From Dipylidium caninum (taxonomy: Eukaryota > Platyhelminthes > Cestoda > Cyclophyllidea > Dipylidiidae), in the NCBI GenBank assembly GCA_017562135.1, contig QEYB01000936.1:186001-250000 (forward strand): DNA of 64,000 bases. Direction: 5' to 3'. A model generated the notes under the pieces. It saw nothing but the letters and a program-made list of their open reading frames with translations. It ran no database searches and was not told where the DNA came from. A program made the translations under genes and the position numbers. Positions 52,920 to 64,000 of this stretch are shown in pieces; position 1 is the first letter of the stretch; every line of letters begins with the position of its first letter.

Positions 52920-53171
52920 TCAGGGCCAATATAATCCCCTTTGGCTGGCTCGACAAGAGCAGGATCGGCGTACTTTTTGACACCAACAGGGACACTCACC
53001 GGGAGAGCGAAGAGGCCGACACTGATCACATGGCGTCCTATTGGTCGGTGTAATACAGGGCGGACAGGCGACACAAAGGTAGGATTTTTTTAGGGCACAG
53101 CAGTTAGCATACTCGCAGTAGGGCGCTTCTCGTCGCCCTCGGCAAGTGTCGACACATCCACAGCACCTCAT
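52920..53171 (-). CDS. small Cys-rich protein 4 (minus strand)
   Basis: 83 residues with 17 cysteines, no signal peptide: MRCCGCVDTCRGRR, YCEYANCCALKKSYLCVACP, CDQCRPLRSPGECPCWCQ, ending GLYWP. The frame stays open upstream to 53222, but the added residues are a lysine/arginine run from simple sequence. I chose ATG 53171, which sits in the same GAGACAATG context as gene 3. It is convergent with gene 3. Metal binding or disulphide-linked structural use are possibilities; no family is recognised. Confidence 0.55.
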   Translation of the reverse strand: MRCCGCVDTCRGRREAPYCEYANCCALKKSYLCVACPPCITPTNRTPCDQCRPLRSPGECPCWCQKVRRSCSCRASQRGLYWP

Positions 53172-53615
53172 TGTCTCTTCCCTTTTTTTCCTCCTCCTCC
53201 TCCTTTTTATTGATTGGTCCACGTGGTTGGGAATAGATTAAGGGGATTCCGCTGGGGAGGCTTGGTGGCAAGGGAGACCTCGGCATTATCATCTCCAATT
53301 GACAATAATTATACACTGATCCAATAACACGAGATGTATATTGTCTTTAAATGGGGGATGGGCGAAGGATGGTTGGAAGAGTGAAAAAACAATAATGGGA
53401 ATTACTTTAACAATCCTATGTACACGTAACTAAACAACGGCGAAGATTTGATGCAGACACGAGAGGTGAAAACAGATGGATTGGAATGTTTGGCAAACAT
53501 AGTGATAGCCTGAAAGGACATAAAATCGAGACTTGATTAAAATACTGAGCACAGAAAACCCATTCCCCTTTCTTTGAGAGGAAGGAGAACTCACGTGTGG
53601 GGTTGGAACGAGGTG

Positions 53616-56600
53616 CTATGTCTCCTGTCTGGTGAGTTGTAGGTTCTGATCCAACAGATTGCAATATAACTCAGCCTGCTTCTTCTCATATTTAGCCCGT
53701 TGAATGAGATGTTGAGCATGCTTTTTACATCGTCGTTTCACCTCACTCAAATCCAACTTATCCAGCTGACGATTAGACGGTAGAAAGATGTCACTCTGAA
53801 CGATACATCCAAGTTCGTGTTCAAGACGCTGCAATTCGGAACGGGAACCGGCTACCACAGCTCGACGAATTTCTATGAGCTCTTGAAGCCTGTCGAGGGA
53901 ACTACGCTGGTAGGGACTGGAATGACCGGAGCTATCCCACCGGTCATAAACTGATTCACGAGGAAAGCGATAACGAGAGTTGAGGTATTTAGGGCTTCCC
54001 GAAATGACCTCCATGGAATGGACGCACCTGGGACGCGATAGCGGTGGAGGCGTGGTGACTTCTTCCGGACCCTCAAGGTCTACTTCACCAGAAGGTTGGG
54101 GACTTTTCATTAGGTGTGGGTCTAGAATGCCGACGATTTTGTGCAGATGAAGGTATTTACGATGCAATTCAATTGGAGACTTCTCATCTTCTGTTGCCAT
54201 TTTGCATGCAACGGCAAGATGTAGTCGTCGACAGGTGTGAATGATTACATCCTGAAGTGAATCAAGCCAATCAGTGTTTGAGGCGAGATATCGCAGTGAA
54301 CCAATGATGTGGAGGACTTCATCAGTCTTCAGAGTCACAAACTCATCCACATTGGTCGTTAAGAGGTGGGGGGCCAAGAGGGCAACAGACGTTTCCACTG
54401 TCTGGGCAGACGGTTCAATGGACTCGCTAAGTCGAATCAACTCTGTATCTTCGTCAGTACCAAAGTGGGCGTCAAACAATTTCAGGGCATCATTTAAAGG
54501 CCTTCCAGTGAATATTTTTGCATTATTCAACTTCGCGACTTCAGAGGACGATGGGGGGAGTCCCTTTCGCGATTGGTCATTAAATTCAGCGATCTCATTT
54601 GTCCATAAGTCAACCTTTTTTTCCAAGTATTCCCGGTGACTATGGGTCAAATGGACTGGCCAAACTTCCATCCAGTGGATGGCAGCGGCTAAATCAGCAA
54701 ACATAGCGCGACCACTGAGACCGATGGCGTATAATAAACAGATCTGTTCAACCACATTCAATGGGAATCCGTCTAGAGCCTTTAGACCGCCCTGAATGGC
54801 CAAAAGTAGTCGGTCAATATCCACCTGGCTAGGAGGAATACCAAAATGCTTCTCTATATACCTCCACAGCTCCATTTGACTTAAACTCTCACCAATCTCG
54901 GCAATTTGAAGGGACATGAGACCTTGGGCTGCAATTGGCGTCTTGGTGACGGTAGGCATGAGAACGCTGAAGTATCCGTGAATGACTCGCAGTGACAATT
55001 CAATGTTTCTGTCGGAAAGCACCACGCGATATCTTTGAGCAATGCGATCATAGCATTCTTGCACTGCCTCCTCCAGACTCCGTATCTGCGATTCGGTGAG
55101 AATTGTCCCCTTAGAAGGTAGGATGACATCGAATTCGGGGATCAATTTAGTCAATTCACGAATTGATGAAGTGTTCGCTCCACGGGACTGAAGGAGGAGG
55201 CAGAGATGGTGGTAGACGTTGAGAAGGAGTGGCAGTGGTTGATAATTTGCCTCGCAATCTAAGCGCTCAATTAGCGCCCTGACATTGAGGTGAACTGGGG
55301 CTATAAGTGTGACTTCTCGGTCTGGGGAAGGTTCATTCGAAATCCTTGGTAGAGCTGGAGAGGGCTCCAGACTCTGGTAGACATCTGTCCCAGTGCTGGG
55401 TCGAACAGAGAATGAAGAGACGGTCTCATTGGGAGAGGATACAACAGTCTCGGAGAGGAAGCCTACCGACGACGACTCCTTCGGTCGCATAATGGTGGAG
55501 AGGAGGAAAATGGACTTGAGAAAGATTTCAACATCCCCAGAGGACTTTAAGCTACCTTGGGAGGAGAGAATCTCCAAATTACCGATCGCCATTCCGATGG
55601 TAGATGTTGCGTGACAACATCGTCAGGAAAGTCGATCAAAGGACCGTTAGTTGAGTGGTTAGGAGACTGAAATCGTCCACCTTCATCCTTGAAGAGGTTA
55701 GTAATTATGCGAAAAGTTGTCGCTAAATCCACATTCGACAGACCATCGTACTGCAGTTGGTCGATGATACGTAGTGCTGCGAGGGCGTCGGAAGCGGTAA
55801 TAGAGAAGTAGCCGCAAAGACTCGTTTCCAGACCCTCACGCACTAGAACTGGATCCGGTGACATGAACGGATTGCCGATGTCACTGCCCCAGGGGAGAAT
55901 AACCGGAGCAACACGGGAGCGAAGGTTCTCTAGAACACTCCTCCCAACTCCCACCACGGGCGGTAAGAATAACTTTTGCAGAGGCGAAGTCTCATGGAGT
56001 AGTTTATTCACAGCCATCTCGTCAGCTTTCTCTACGGAAAGCAGCATCTCGATGAGATTGAGTAGCCAAATTAGCCCTGTTTTGGCCAGTAGGCGACTAT
56101 GAAGGTGGCTCGAGGTGATGGCAATGACAGCTGCGTGGTAGAGAGTGATGAGGTGTCGCGGGGTCAGTATCACGTTTGCGTCGGTATATTTCATAAGACC
56201 CGTGATTACTAGGAGGCTCTGGAAGAAGTAAAAGTAGGATTCCATTTGGACAGGATCTCCTTTCAACTCGACGGGCAATTTCCCCTGTGCAGTTTGGTCG
56301 AGTGGAATATAACCTGCCGTGTAGAAGAAGGCGGCAGTCTGACTGTCACTATCCGCCCATTCAGAGGCCAACTTGGACGTCGTCCTGAGGAGATCCTCAA
56401 AGAGTCCTCGAGACGTTAGTTGTTCACGTTTGAAATAGATTGTCCACATAATTTCGGCCAATAGATGATGTAGCTTTGCTCCAGCCTCAATGTGGACTAC
56501 ATTGGCAACTTTGAAAGACACAAGGACAGTGGTGAGGAGTTTATCGAAATCCACATCACAGCAGTCCTCTTCACTATCCATCGCCAATGGTAGGAGTGGA

Positions 56601-59600
56601 ATCGCGAGACGCAAGTGTGTGTTACGCGCGGGTTGCGATTCCTTAACAGGTTGTATTCTCGGCAAAATCTCCTCAAGAATGTCTCGGACAGAGGAGATGG
56701 CCTCCATTCTTGGGGAAGTGACATACCGACAAAGAAGCATTGCGAGTAGCTTAGTCTCAAAGGGGAGCGGAAGTAGGACAACGGCGAGGCAGATGAAGTG
56801 AAGATTTTGCGACAAGTCTACATTGTCGATGTAACTACTGGGAACGAGACGCTGAAGACAATCTGAAGTGAGTTTAGTAACGTTGGTGGCTAAATTTGTC
56901 TCCAAAACGTGTTGGATGAGTTTAAGAGTCTTCCCATTGGCGCCAACAGTTCTGTCGTCGTCCGAACTTGCCCGAAAGTGCTCCGTTTGTTCTAAAGCAG
57001 CCTCATAAAATGGCGACTCGTTGGAAATATGGCCTCGACTAATGTTGAGGATGAAGAGTAGTTCAGAGAAATCCGTCGATTTCATCGTGTGAGTATTCAC
57101 CTTTGCGATGAAGCTGCGTAGGGCAACAAGGGCGTAAAGGAGGGAGTTGTCGGAGTGTAGGAAAGACACGATGTTTTGATTCACCTCGAAGACGTTGTCA
57201 ACGTTCACCGTGGTAGGGATGACATCCACTTCCTGCTTGCTTTGATCTTCGTTGTCTAACTCATACTCCTCCTGATGGTTGGAATTTGTGCTGAGGCGAC
57301 TCGCAATATGGTCGTAAATCTCCTTCATCGCTCCAATATCGTTCACTAACTTCGGAACAATTGGAGTTTGGTCCATTGGCTCTGACGTAGCCGCCTCTAC
57401 CATCGGCTCCACTTGCAGGTCCTGAAGTTCAGCGAAAATGGAACGATTAATGAAGATTTGCGAGTGATTATATTGCTTTACTAGAGCCTCCAATATCAGG
57501 ATGAAGAGGAGGTTGGATTTGGCTGAGGTCTGGCCAATCCCCGCTGTAAGAGAAGCGACCCGGGTCAACTCGGATGGTTCGAAGGCGACCAAATTATTGT
57601 CTGAGCCGGAGAAAGTCAATGTCTCGACAAGTTCAGGCTCATTCAACTCCTGCGTCTCGGGGTGAGTTAGAAGGAAGTCTCTAACCTCCTTTACTTTCAC
57701 AACTTCTAAAAATGTCGTCATGGAATCTTCCGGATTAGCCGCCAATATCGATATCCACCCACCAACGAGGCTGGGATCGCAGTTGAGTTGACGATTGTTG
57801 ACCGAACTAACCACAAATTTAGACGTTAGAGCTTCCAGCACTTTCCGACGCTTAGCTTTAAGGGATAGGAGGCTTGTCACTGTGTCTGCGGTGAATGTGG
57901 CATTCTTTTCTAGCCCTTCAATGAGTGTTTGTACCTCCTGACTAACTGCCTCTTTCGTCTCCTCCGAGAGATGGTCGGACTCCTCAATGAAGATGGTAAA
58001 AGCTGCCTGAGCGAATGGCGATTTCTGTGCCTTATCGGGGTAGAAGTTGAGAAATTGTGTCAATGCATGTCTCCACAGGAGGCGTTTACACAGTCGTCGT
58101 GATTCCACGCAGCCGTTTGTCCTAACCAGAGCGCGAACCTTGTAGAGGCATAAGAGACGCCCGACGCTGTCGCCCATTATGTCAGTTGGCACAATTTGCC
58201 TCTTAATGGCCTGCAGAGTCACACTGGCCTCATGCACGAGGAGATTTAACTTCTTGAATTCGGTGCCGGAGAGGCTGATGGTATTTGCACTACTCGTTAT
58301 GCATCGATGTTTGAGGGAGTCGAAGAAGAAGAGGCTGAGCGAGTCGATCGTGTCGAAGAGGACAGCTGAGCATATTTCTATCAGGTAGAAGGTATCCACA
58401 GCATTCAAGTGCATTTCACTTGTTACCTCCACCCTATTTTGTGCCTCTACTACCTCCGCCAACGTAGTGCAACTGCTACGATAGACTGGCTCGTGGATGC
58501 GTTGGTAAAAGCTCTTCAATCGTCCCACAGTCTTCGCTTTCAACTTAAACTTAATGTGACGATTCGCCTCAATTGACAACTTCTTAATTAACTTCCCATC
58601 CTCCGAATGTGGCTCTACGGAGCTGAGTTTTCGAACACAATCACAAAGTTGAATGATCTGAAAAGAAGCCAATTTGAATGTGAAGAGTTGTGTGGGACTG
58701 CGTTGCATGCCGGAAATGAACTTGCGTAGAAGCAGCGTCTCTGAGATGAGCTTGAAGTAGAAGTGGACATCATTAGACGGTAGGGTGGCTGTGCGGCTCA
58801 CCAATTCGGAATTGGAGGTTTTAAAGTCGTCCAAGTTGTAGGGATTGGAGGTGAGAGTGGAAGTTGCACCATTTGGTCTATTTGAACAACTTAATTCATA
58901 GATGTTTTCTTCATGAGTATTAAAGAAATGACTGGTAATAATGTCACTGGTGTGATCAGTTTCGGGAGTCTTGGCGAGGGCGAAGGGATTTCGCACTACT
59001 GAGGCGTCGACAGGAAGAATAAACGTCTCCACGTCTGCCTCCCTCGCCTCCCTATTTTCCAACCCCGAATTTGATTCGGCGCTCTCGTCCACAGACTGCC
59101 AAGAAGTGGGAGGACGCGGAAGTTGGAAGTCAATGCCCATTGTCAGTACATGCTCCATGCAGGCTGCGTCTTTTTCGCCCAATTCAACGTCTGATTGGCC
59201 AGTGAAATGCGCTGCCACCTTCTCCACCTCCTGACGCCTTGTCAAACCGGCAGCCTTGACAAGAAGTAGAGCGTCTCGTAGGAGCGGATGATAGTCCTTC
59301 TCGAGGACGCAGACACGTTGACAGGTGCCGGGGAGAAGGTGAAACCTATTCTTCACAATGTAGTGGGCTTTGGCCACCTTAACTTTGGCACAGACTAGAG
59401 CATATTCACCCAGTCGTGTGGACAGACTGATTATTTCCTCCGCCTGATCTTTGGTCATACGATAGTGGTTCGACAACTTGGTGGCAGTTTTTAATTCTGT
59501 AAGGAGATGGGATAGTTGAGACCGATCGGATGATGGGATGACTTTAGCGTAGAAACGAGCCGATGGGCAGGTGGGATTCTCACTGGCGATTATCAAGGCC

Positions 59601-62600
59601 TGTGCCTCTTCTAATACCATCTTCTGTGCCTCCTCGGCTATTTCCTCGTCTTCAGCCAACCTCTGTAATTTCACACTTACAGCGGCAATTTTCATCGCCG
59701 CCACAATGATCGGTGAGTCGCGATGATTAAATATGGCCGGTGGTGTGGAGATTGGACTGAATATCGGCGCATTTGTCAAAGTGAGTAATTCAAGAAGGAA
59801 GTTCGTGTCTTCCGTGGTTAACATCAAACCATCCGGTGACGTTTCCATACGCTGAAGGAAGGCGAGAAGATTGGCATTCATTTCCTCGCTCTCCTGAACT
59901 ACTGGACGCTTGAGTAGAGCGATGAGGTGGAGCTTGAGAAATCGGTTGTACGGCGGTCGAATACGTCGTGAGGCAAGGCATCGATGCAGTGCCACTAGGG
60001 GATCAACTTCCCCTTCCTCTACGTTGTTTGCGAGGAAGGTGAAGAGTTCACTCTCCAATTGGCCTAGTTCTTGTGTATTCGTGTAAAACGGCATGGAAGG
60101 AGTGCTAGTCCGCAGGATTCCCTTCAATGTCGGCAGTTGTTGAAGTTGCTCCTCCTCCGCCAAATGGGCCATATCCGTCGCTAGGCTCCGTAAGGTGGAA
60201 GGTGAGAATTGAAGTTCAAGACCGACCTCCTTTTCAGGTGAGGTGGCAAGGAGATCGGTGACTTGTACTAAAAGTTGTGATATCGCCGTATACTCGTAGC
60301 CATCCTCCTCCGTGTCAACAAAGATAGACGAACTGCGAGCTAAGCCCTCACTGGAACTTGTGCCACCGGGACGATGACTCTTGAGGACTGTGTCGTCTCG
60401 ACGCGAGAGGCTACCGGTGTAATTGCTAGACTGAACGCCATTCTCTCCAATCACGCTGCCATTTTCCACAACCGACGGTTGCCATGGTCGTTTTCTTGGT
60501 CGTCTTAGCAGAACACTTGATTTAGGTGACACATCTTGAGTTAAAACAGAGAAAAAGTGGTATGAAATTTTAAGGGAGAAGAGAGGCGGGAGGATATTCG
60601 TTACTTACGCACGCCAATCTTTCTCCTAGGAATCTTGACGACTTTCTAGCTTATTTCACCTCCCCTATTTGCTTCCTTTCTCCCATCAAATTTCATAAAT
60701 AAGGATTTGTGCACACCCAACTTTCAACACTCAAATTACCCTACCTGCGGTAAAATTTCCATTGCTTTTGCAAAAAAATGCTGTTTAGTGTAACCACATG
60801 TGAATCATCGAAAGTATGCCAGAGGCGCCCACTTTCAGACTGCTGAGATAGCAAAATCGGTGCTGCTTGCTGCCAAAGTGGTGTGACTTTTTTATGCTGT
60901 AGGTGGCAAAACGCCTTCGCTGGTCGACGTTAAGGTATGTGATTTATGTCCACCTCACCTCACCTCACCTCAGTAGCCGTGGCCTCCCCTGATCCACCGT
61001 CTGTCCGTGACCCTCTCACCCAACTACTCCCATGACGAGGATAATTAGCTACCTGAGGAAGTGAGGGTAGAAAAGATGATGATGACAATAGTAAAATAAC
61101 ATAGTAACCGAGGCTATTTATAGGCCTATACCATCTTTATTTTGACTGATTAAAACACACGTGCACGCGAACACACCCGCACACACACACAGATATGGTA
61201 GTCGGTACATGTAATTCCATTCAATGACCTGATGAAATAACTTTGAAGACCAGGTGATTTGTATGCACACGATGCAAGCAAGCTAACACCTGACAAGGGA
61301 GCCGATTCCAGCCACATTATTATCATCACACCCTCTGCCAACGGTGTTCTTTTTACTTCTTCGCCTCCACATGCTACCGGGACGACCCCGCCCTACCCCT
61401 CATCTTCTCTCGTCTTGTTGCATACGAGTATGGAGACAGTGCGTAGCTTCCCTTTTGGCATTCGCATAAAAACTTCTCATTCAACGCTTCACACTCGACA
61501 GTCTTACATATTCTGGAACAGGTACAAACCAGTTTATGTCCGTCTGAAATCATTTAACCATGTATGTAAGAGAGGTAAGCGTGGCCTCAAACATCAGTTA
61601 CCTTCCATTATTTGGCTTATCAGACTGTAAAAGGAGGTTTAAAGAGTAGGAAAGACACCTCGTTGATGGCCTGAGAAGATCATTTTCATCGATTATATCA
61701 GGCGTGAGTTAACGACAGAAGTAATTGACACTATCATGCAAATTGGTGTAAATAACAAAAGAGAAGGGAGAAGGCAGCTGAGGCGGAACTTACTAGTACA
61801 GCACACTTCACTGGAACAACATCCACCCATTGACGATGAGAAGGTTAGATGATTGAAAAATTAGGAAATATAAACGAAGTAGTAATCCAGAAGCCACGTA
61901 CGCCACACTAACAATAGGATCGCTTACTGTCGACGTAAGTCGCATGGCCAAGAGCTAATACCGTTGCCGTAGCCTTTCGTGAAACAACAGCCAATTAAAG
62001 ATCCGCAAAGCGTAACCTAGAGATCTGATTGGTTATTTATAAAGGTTGCTGATTGGCTAGTCAAGAGGTAGGTAAATGCAAGCCGACTTGTACGCAGGAT
62101 TATGTGCTTAATTTGCGTCTGTAATATCACCACAACAACAAAACCTGTAACGAATAATGCAATACACTAAGTGAATCCGCGTTATGATTGGGCAGGAGTA
62201 CTAATGTGTACTTAAGTTAATTTGCGGATTAATGCCTACCAAGTTCCCCATCTTACCTCTTCCACTTCACCTCACTTACATTTTATACCATTGGACTAGA
62301 ACAATTAGCTTTGTTTAAATGGTATCGTTGACACCAATTATCAACTGACGCGACAGCACGCACATTTGTTTCATTGCAGTAATTTGCCGGCGCACCGTAT
62401 AAGAACATCATGCTACCACCACATTGGTGTGGTCAATAAGAAGAAAAGAAGGAGGAAGAGGAAGAGGACTAGGGCGAATGAGTTTACTGTGCTTAAAAGT
62501 ATCCACTAAATTAAGTCGACCTTCAAGACTTCACACAGTGCACTGCCGTCAACCTAGACGGTTACTTGGGTCACGCCCTAAACCACCCTTTGTAGTCCAT

Positions 62601-63905
62601 CACGTTTACAATGATTCCGCTGATTATACGACGGTGCCGGGTGGGCAGTCAGTCTGCTTCGCGTTGGTAACACTATCAGTGTCTGAGGTTGGGCAAGAAG
62701 GTGCGGGAAAGACGTCACACTAACCAATTAATAAAGTCTTACCACTGACGTTGTCCTCAATGAATGCTGGCTGTCGCGTTACCTCCGTCGGTGCACGGAG
62801 TCTAGAATAGTGAGGACCAGGGGTTAGATATTCGAATTTGATAGCATGTACTCAAACTCTTCCCCTCCACCACGCTTTGACCTCCCTCTCTCCCATTCAA
62901 CATTACCATTCACCTTTTTTGAACATTACAAATCTTCGTTGTAGCAGAAGTAGAATAAATAGGAGAGTAGTTAAAGAAATGTAATTAAAAATTTGGCAAG
63001 CCTTTCCTATTTAACATACCTCAAGGGGTAGATTACTTCATGTGCCAAGTCTGAATTTGATGTAGACAATGCAAGAGAAGTTACTGTTGTCAGGATATCT
63101 GATTCACCTTCTGGTCCGAGGTCAGCGGACTCGTCACTGAGACTGAAACAATCTCTGTCGTCTTTTTGAAATTGCATTGTTTCGCTAAGGCGACCATGGG
63201 AAGGTGGCTCGGTATTTAGGAAGAAAGACGAATAGTTTTGCCGCTTCCTCCTCCAACCCCATGCTTTCGTGATAGAATTAGTGGGAAGGGAGGTTTCTTG
63301 CTCCAAATGGGGGTATTCAGTCCCCGTCACGACGACGAAAGGAAATGGAGATTTGATGGACGGCAAGGGAATGAATTCAGGCACAAGTGAGTCACACCTA
63401 AGGGCGCAATTTGCAATGTGGGCCAACTTGGCTCATTATCAATGGCAAGAAGTTATCCAAAGAATCTCTAGAATGCATTTGAGTAGATGGCTCGGAGGAA
63501 TCCAGATTACTGAGACCATTAAGGCACGCCAGTGTGCTCTTACTCCTTGGAGGGGGTAGAGGTGACATGGCGGTTTTCCAGTCTTTATACACATTTGTAA
63601 GGCTAACGGAGGCTGATAGTGCCGGAGGATGATCAGAAAACCGGTCAAAAATTATATCACCTGGCAGTCTACCGGCAAATTTGGCAGCATCAACCACGTC
63701 AGTAGTTGGACAACAGCGATTTAACGCCCATTCTGAAGATGCCTTGGTAAAATCCACATCAGACAATTCGAAATTCTCGCTTCTCCAACTACGAGTCTTG
63801 AGTTGTGGCTGATATTTATGGCAAAGGATAGTAAGGGAATGATGAAGTCGGTTTGAAAGGCGTTTTCTGGGTCGCTGAGTCCCAAAATCTAAAATGTCGC
63901 CATCC
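53616..63905 (-). CDS. very large unrecognised protein, at least 2,575 residues (partial)
   Basis: Function unknown. Phase-consistent exons, 5' to 3': 63905-63428, 63300-63020, 62801-62743, 60641-60609, 60534-55556 and 55514-53616, with the stop at 53616-53618. The two last exons are separated by a 41 nt mini-intron that exactly explains the frame change (FSPPK/SIFLLSTIM). The N-terminal part is basic then Ser-rich. The 4,979 bp exon is almost wholly helical and Leu-rich without an obvious repeat period, suggesting alpha-solenoid architecture. The last 100 residues (LQELIEIRRAVV, QRLEHELGC, LDLSEVKRRCKKHAQHLIQR) look like coiled coil. There is no signal peptide or membrane segment in the visible part. 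The 33 nt exon at 60609-60641 and the 63301-63427 intron are the weakest links. More exons lie beyond the window. Confidence 0.75.
60642..62742. other. probable intron of the large minus-strand gene
   Basis: Non-coding on the present model, lying between the 33 nt exon and exon 62743-62801. It holds a short CCTCA repeat at 60.95-60.98 kb, a CA/CG-rich stretch at 61.15-61.20 kb and unconvincing frames on the plus strand (61259-61630, 62424-62723). A small nested gene is not excluded. Confidence 0.4.
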
Positions 63906-64000
63906 CTGAATGCAAAAATTATCGTTTACTCAAAACGATTAAGTAGACGCATTTTAACATGTCTTGAGGGTTAACTAAACACTTCACCACAAAGAGTTGT

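Noticed and set aside
54274..54639. Plus-strand frames within the giant gene
   Set aside because: Antisense shadows of the long minus-strand coding exons.

Overview
This is an animal nuclear sequence: intron-rich genes, two of which are recognisable metazoan families (a SynGAP/DAB2IP/RASAL2-type RasGAP and the U2 snRNP-associated protein U2SURP/SR140), with long gene-poor stretches between them. I infer a flatworm, most likely a tapeworm, because ordinary introns sit beside 31-43 nt mini-introns whose splice phases work out exactly. Mini-introns of this kind are known from cestodes, but I cannot prove the species from this window.

Layout from left to right. At 1.4-2.7 kb (minus strand) lies a secreted Ser/Thr/Glu-rich protein with a signal-peptide exon and near-identical 66-residue repeats; one repeat carries a one-base insertion. 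From 2.8 to 11.6 kb I see only weak, low-confidence exon candidates. From 11.7 to 31.6 kb (minus strand) lies a RasGAP gene, for which I reconstructed 20 exons with consistent phases (about 1,778 residues): long N-terminus, PH domain, C2 domain, RasGAP domain, disordered tail and terminal coiled coil. One of its introns (26.06-30.40 kb) holds a 2.4 kb repeat, and an inverted second copy lies at 35.3-37.9 kb. At 38.9-39.5 kb a short run of exons with mini-introns may be an unrecognised gene.

From 42.0 to 47.2 kb (minus strand) is a complete 16-exon U2SURP gene (1,074 residues), with RRM, SURP, CID, cwf21-like and RS regions and one GC-AG intron. From 49.3 to 53.2 kb is a cluster of four small, non-secreted Cys/Pro-rich proteins of unknown function, three on the plus strand and one on the minus strand. 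One of them seems to carry a frameshift. From 53.6 kb to at least 63.9 kb (minus strand) runs a very large unrecognised helical protein of at least 2,575 residues, incomplete at the right edge.

The genes form no operon-like pathway. U2SURP acts in nuclear splicing and the RasGAP switches off Ras at membranes. The lineage-specific parts (repeat antigen-like protein, Cys-rich cluster, giant protein) are the most novel content. All exon models are hand-derived from splice sites and reading-frame phase; none is backed by transcript data.
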